From Beijerinckia indica subsp. indica ATCC 9039 (GTDB lineage: Bacteria > Pseudomonadota > Alphaproteobacteria > Rhizobiales > Beijerinckiaceae), in the NCBI RefSeq assembly GCF_000019845.1, contig NC_010581.1, forward strand, positions 3,167,501 to 3,231,500: a stretch of DNA of 64,000 nt, given 5' to 3'. Made by a program: the position numbers and the translations under genes. This document shows positions 62,088 through 64,000 of this stretch, one piece after another. Below the pieces are notes generated by a model that was not told the origin of the DNA, made no database searches, and worked only from the letters and a program-made list of their open reading frames with translations. Numbering within the stretch: the first letter of the stretch is position 1; each line of letters starts with the position of its first letter.

Positions 62088-63929
62088 ATGGCGATGGTCC
62101 GCTGCACCATGGCGCAGGCCCTGGTTCGTTATCTTTGCAATCAATTCACCATCGTTAACGGCCAGCGTGTGCCGCTCTTTCCCGGTGTCTTCGCAATCTT
62201 TGGCCACGGCAATGTCACTTGCCTCGCGGAAGCGCTGGAAGCTGTTCAGGATAAGCTGCCGACCTGGCGCGGCCAGAATGAGCAATCCATGGCGCTGGCA
62301 GCGATCGGTTTTGCCAAGGCGGTCCGGCGCCGGCAGATCATGGTCGCGACCAGTTCCATTGGCCCCGGCGCTCTCAACATGGTGACGGCCGCCGGTGTCG
62401 CCCACACGAACCGCCTGCCGGTGCTGTTGCTCGCTGGCGACACTTTCGTCAATCGCCGGCCAGATCCAGTCATGCAGCAGGTCGAGCATTTCGGTAATCC
62501 GACCATCACCGTCAATGATGCTTTCAAGGCGGTCACCCGTTACTGGGACCGTATCGTCCACCCCGAGCAGGTCATCTCATCCTTGCCGCAGGCGGTCGCT
62601 GCCATGCTCGATCCGGCCGATTGCGGTCCGGCTTTCATCGCCCTCCCCCAGGACGTGCAGGAAATGGCTTGGGACTATCCCGAAGCCTTTTTCGCGGAAA
62701 CGGTGCATAACATTCCACGGCCGCGCCCGGATCGTGGGCGCCTCGATGAAGCAGCCTCTCTTCTCAAGAATGCACAGCGGCCGCTGATCATTTCAGGAGG
62801 CGGTGTACGTTATTCCGGCGCCGAAGATGCCCTCGCCGCTTTCGCCGCGAAACACGGCGTTCCGCTGTGTGAAACCATTGCCGGCAAGGGGAGTGTTTCG
62901 CATGACCATCCCGTTCATGTCGGGCCGATCGGCATTGTCGGCTCGACATCGGCCAATGCCATGGCCGCGGAAGCGGATGTGATTCTCGCTGTCGGCACGC
63001 GGCTCATGGATTTCACGACAGGCTCCTGGTCGTCTTTCCGGCAGGACGCCAAATTCATCACTGTCAATACGGCGCGCTGGGATGCGACCAAACATCGGGC
63101 GCTTGCTGTAGTCGGCGATGCGCTCGAAACAGTAAAGGAACTCGATCAAAACCTTGATGGCTGGACGGCCGATACCGCCTGGACCGAACAGGGAAAGATC
63201 GAATTCGCGAAATGGAATGTGGCGCTCGACGGTTTCCAAAAGCCGACCAACGATCCAATTCCCACTTATGCGCAGGTCATCGGCGTGGTGAACGCCAAGG
63301 CTGGCGAATATGATCTCCTGATCACGGCGGCGGGCGGCCTACCCGGCGAAGTCATGAAGAACTGGCGTGTGAAGGCGCCGAATACATTCGATTGCGAATT
63401 CGGCTTTTCCTGCATGGGCTATGAAATCCCTGCTGGCTGGGGCGCCGCCATGGCCGATCCCACACGCACACCCATCGTCATGATCGGCGATGGCACATAC
63501 ATGATGATGAATTCGGATATCTATTCCTCGGTTCTGTCAGGGCACAAGATCATTCTCATCGTCTGCGACAACGGCGGTTATGCCGTCATCAATCGTCTGC
63601 AAAACGCCAAGGGCGGTGCCTCCTTCAACAATCTCCTCAAGGATTGTCGGGTGAAGGAGCCCTTCGCGGTGGACTTCAACAAACATGCAGAAGCGATGGG
63701 TGCTCTGACGCGGCGGGTGGAAAGTCTCGCCGATCTCGGCCAGGCCGTGGAATGGGCGAAGACCACCGACCGCACCACCGTCATTACCATCGTTTCCGAC
63801 GCCTTCACCTGGACCCCGGGCGACGCCTGGTGGGATGTGGGCGTGCCGCAAGTGAGTGTCCGCGCGGAAGTCAGTAATGCCGCGCAACAGCAGCAGGAAG
63901 GACGGACCCGCCAGCGCGTCGGCGTCTGA
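62088..63929 (+). CDS. iolD: 3D-(3,5/4)-trihydroxycyclohexane-1,2-dione hydrolase IolD
   Basis: A 613-residue thiamine-diphosphate enzyme of the IolD family. The N-terminal Pyr domain (AIFGHGNVTCLAEALEAVQD, RGQNEQSMALAAIGFAKAV), a central domain (LIISGGGVRYSGAEDALAAF) and the PP domain with IGDGTYMMMNSDIYSSVLSG and CDNGGY (GDG...NN-type ThDP motif) are in order. IolD hydrolyses the ring of the diketone formed from inosose, opening the inositol ring. The start at 62088 has GGAGG at 62076-62080, 7 bases upstream. Further iol genes (iolE, iolB, iolC) probably follow beyond the window. Confidence 0.94.
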   Translation: MAMVRCTMAQALVRYLCNQFTIVNGQRVPLFPGVFAIFGHGNVTCLAEALEAVQDKLPTWRGQNEQSMALAAIGFAKAVRRRQIMVATSSIGPGALNMVTAAGVAHTNRLPVLLLAGDTFVNRRPDPVMQQVEHFGNPTITVNDAFKAVTRYWDRIVHPEQVISSLPQAVAAMLDPADCGPAFIALPQDVQEMAWDYPEAFFAETVHNIPRPRPDRGRLDEAASLLKNAQRPLIISGGGVRYSGAEDALAAFAAKHGVPLCETIAGKGSVSHDHPVHVGPIGIVGSTSANAMAAEADVILAVGTRLMDFTTGSWSSFRQDAKFITVNTARWDATKHRALAVVGDALETVKELDQNLDGWTADTAWTEQGKIEFAKWNVALDGFQKPTNDPIPTYAQVIGVVNAKAGEYDLLITAAGGLPGEVMKNWRVKAPNTFDCEFGFSCMGYEIPAGWGAAMADPTRTPIVMIGDGTYMMMNSDIYSSVLSGHKIILIVCDNGGYAVINRLQNAKGGASFNNLLKDCRVKEPFAVDFNKHAEAMGALTRRVESLADLGQAVEWAKTTDRTTVITIVSDAFTWTPGDAWWDVGVPQVSVRAEVSNAAQQQQEGRTRQRVGV

Positions 63930-64000
63930 GCGTTCCCTCCTCATTTTTCGACCAGACACCGAGGCCGTTCCTGCAGGCGGGACCGATCGCGCCCGCTTGC
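63930..64000. other. Window end after iolD
   Basis: These 71 bases contain no start of a recognisable gene; another iol gene would be expected further downstream. Confidence 0.4.

Overview
The window looks like an alphaproteobacterial chromosome, most likely Hyphomicrobiales (Rhizobiales) and perhaps Beijerinckiaceae-like. The support is the motA-fliM-fliN-fliG-flhB-DUF1217-flgF-fliI order, a GAAC-N7-GAAC LexA box before imuA-imuB-dnaE2, a CnoX-type thioredoxin beside a LON-N protein, and rhizobia-like IS481 and IS110 remnants. The genus is an inference; no rRNA lies here.

Layout. 1-2.9 kb: the 3' end of an N-type (alternate) F-ATPase operon (b, alpha, gamma). 3.0-4.2 kb: two broken insertion sequences fused head to head. 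4.4-11.0 kb: an accessory stress/redox stretch (SDR, two LysR regulators, AhpD-like protein, MBL hydrolase, cupin, shortened MscS, Rrf2). 11.27-11.34 kb: tRNA-Gly(GCC). 11.7-14.2 kb: CnoX-like thioredoxin, LON-N protein, exported hypothetical. 14.3-15.6 kb: a VapBC toxin-antitoxin pair bracketed by inverted copies of a composite hairpin repeat. 15.6-19.7 kb: an unrecognised three-gene cassette of two small membrane proteins around a membrane-anchored AAA-AAA-trypsin fusion; this is the best candidate for an undescribed system. 19.8-25.8 kb: the SOS mutasome imuA-imuB-dnaE2 and a DUF1810 gene. 25.9-33.8 kb: a flagellar block.

34.1-40.1 kb: arginine/proline catabolism (short PutA, arginase-family protein, ornithine aminotransferase, divergent Lrp). 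40.3-42.9 kb: DUF4337 protein, SDR, LysR. 43.1-46.1 kb: a basic Ala-rich protein and an atypical P1B-type ATPase with an NCD motif where CPC is usual. 46.2-64.0 kb: a large catabolic locus. One minus-strand unit carries an aldehyde dehydrogenase, an HpcH/HpaI aldolase and a 2-hydroxyacid dehydrogenase. A second carries inositol-dehydrogenase-like oxidoreductases, a sugar isomerase, a ribose-type ABC importer and an arabinonate-type dehydratase. On the plus strand are a frameshifted TauE/SafE gene, an RpiR regulator and iolD.

In the last region the importer should bring in a polyol or sugar. The Gfo/Idh enzymes, isomerase and IolD point to inositol; the dehydratase, aldolase and aldehyde dehydrogenase point to non-phosphorylative cleavage of an aldonic acid to pyruvate plus an aldehyde that is then oxidised. 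An AT-rich motif close to GCAATAAAAATT recurs before four transcription units and is a candidate RpiR operator.
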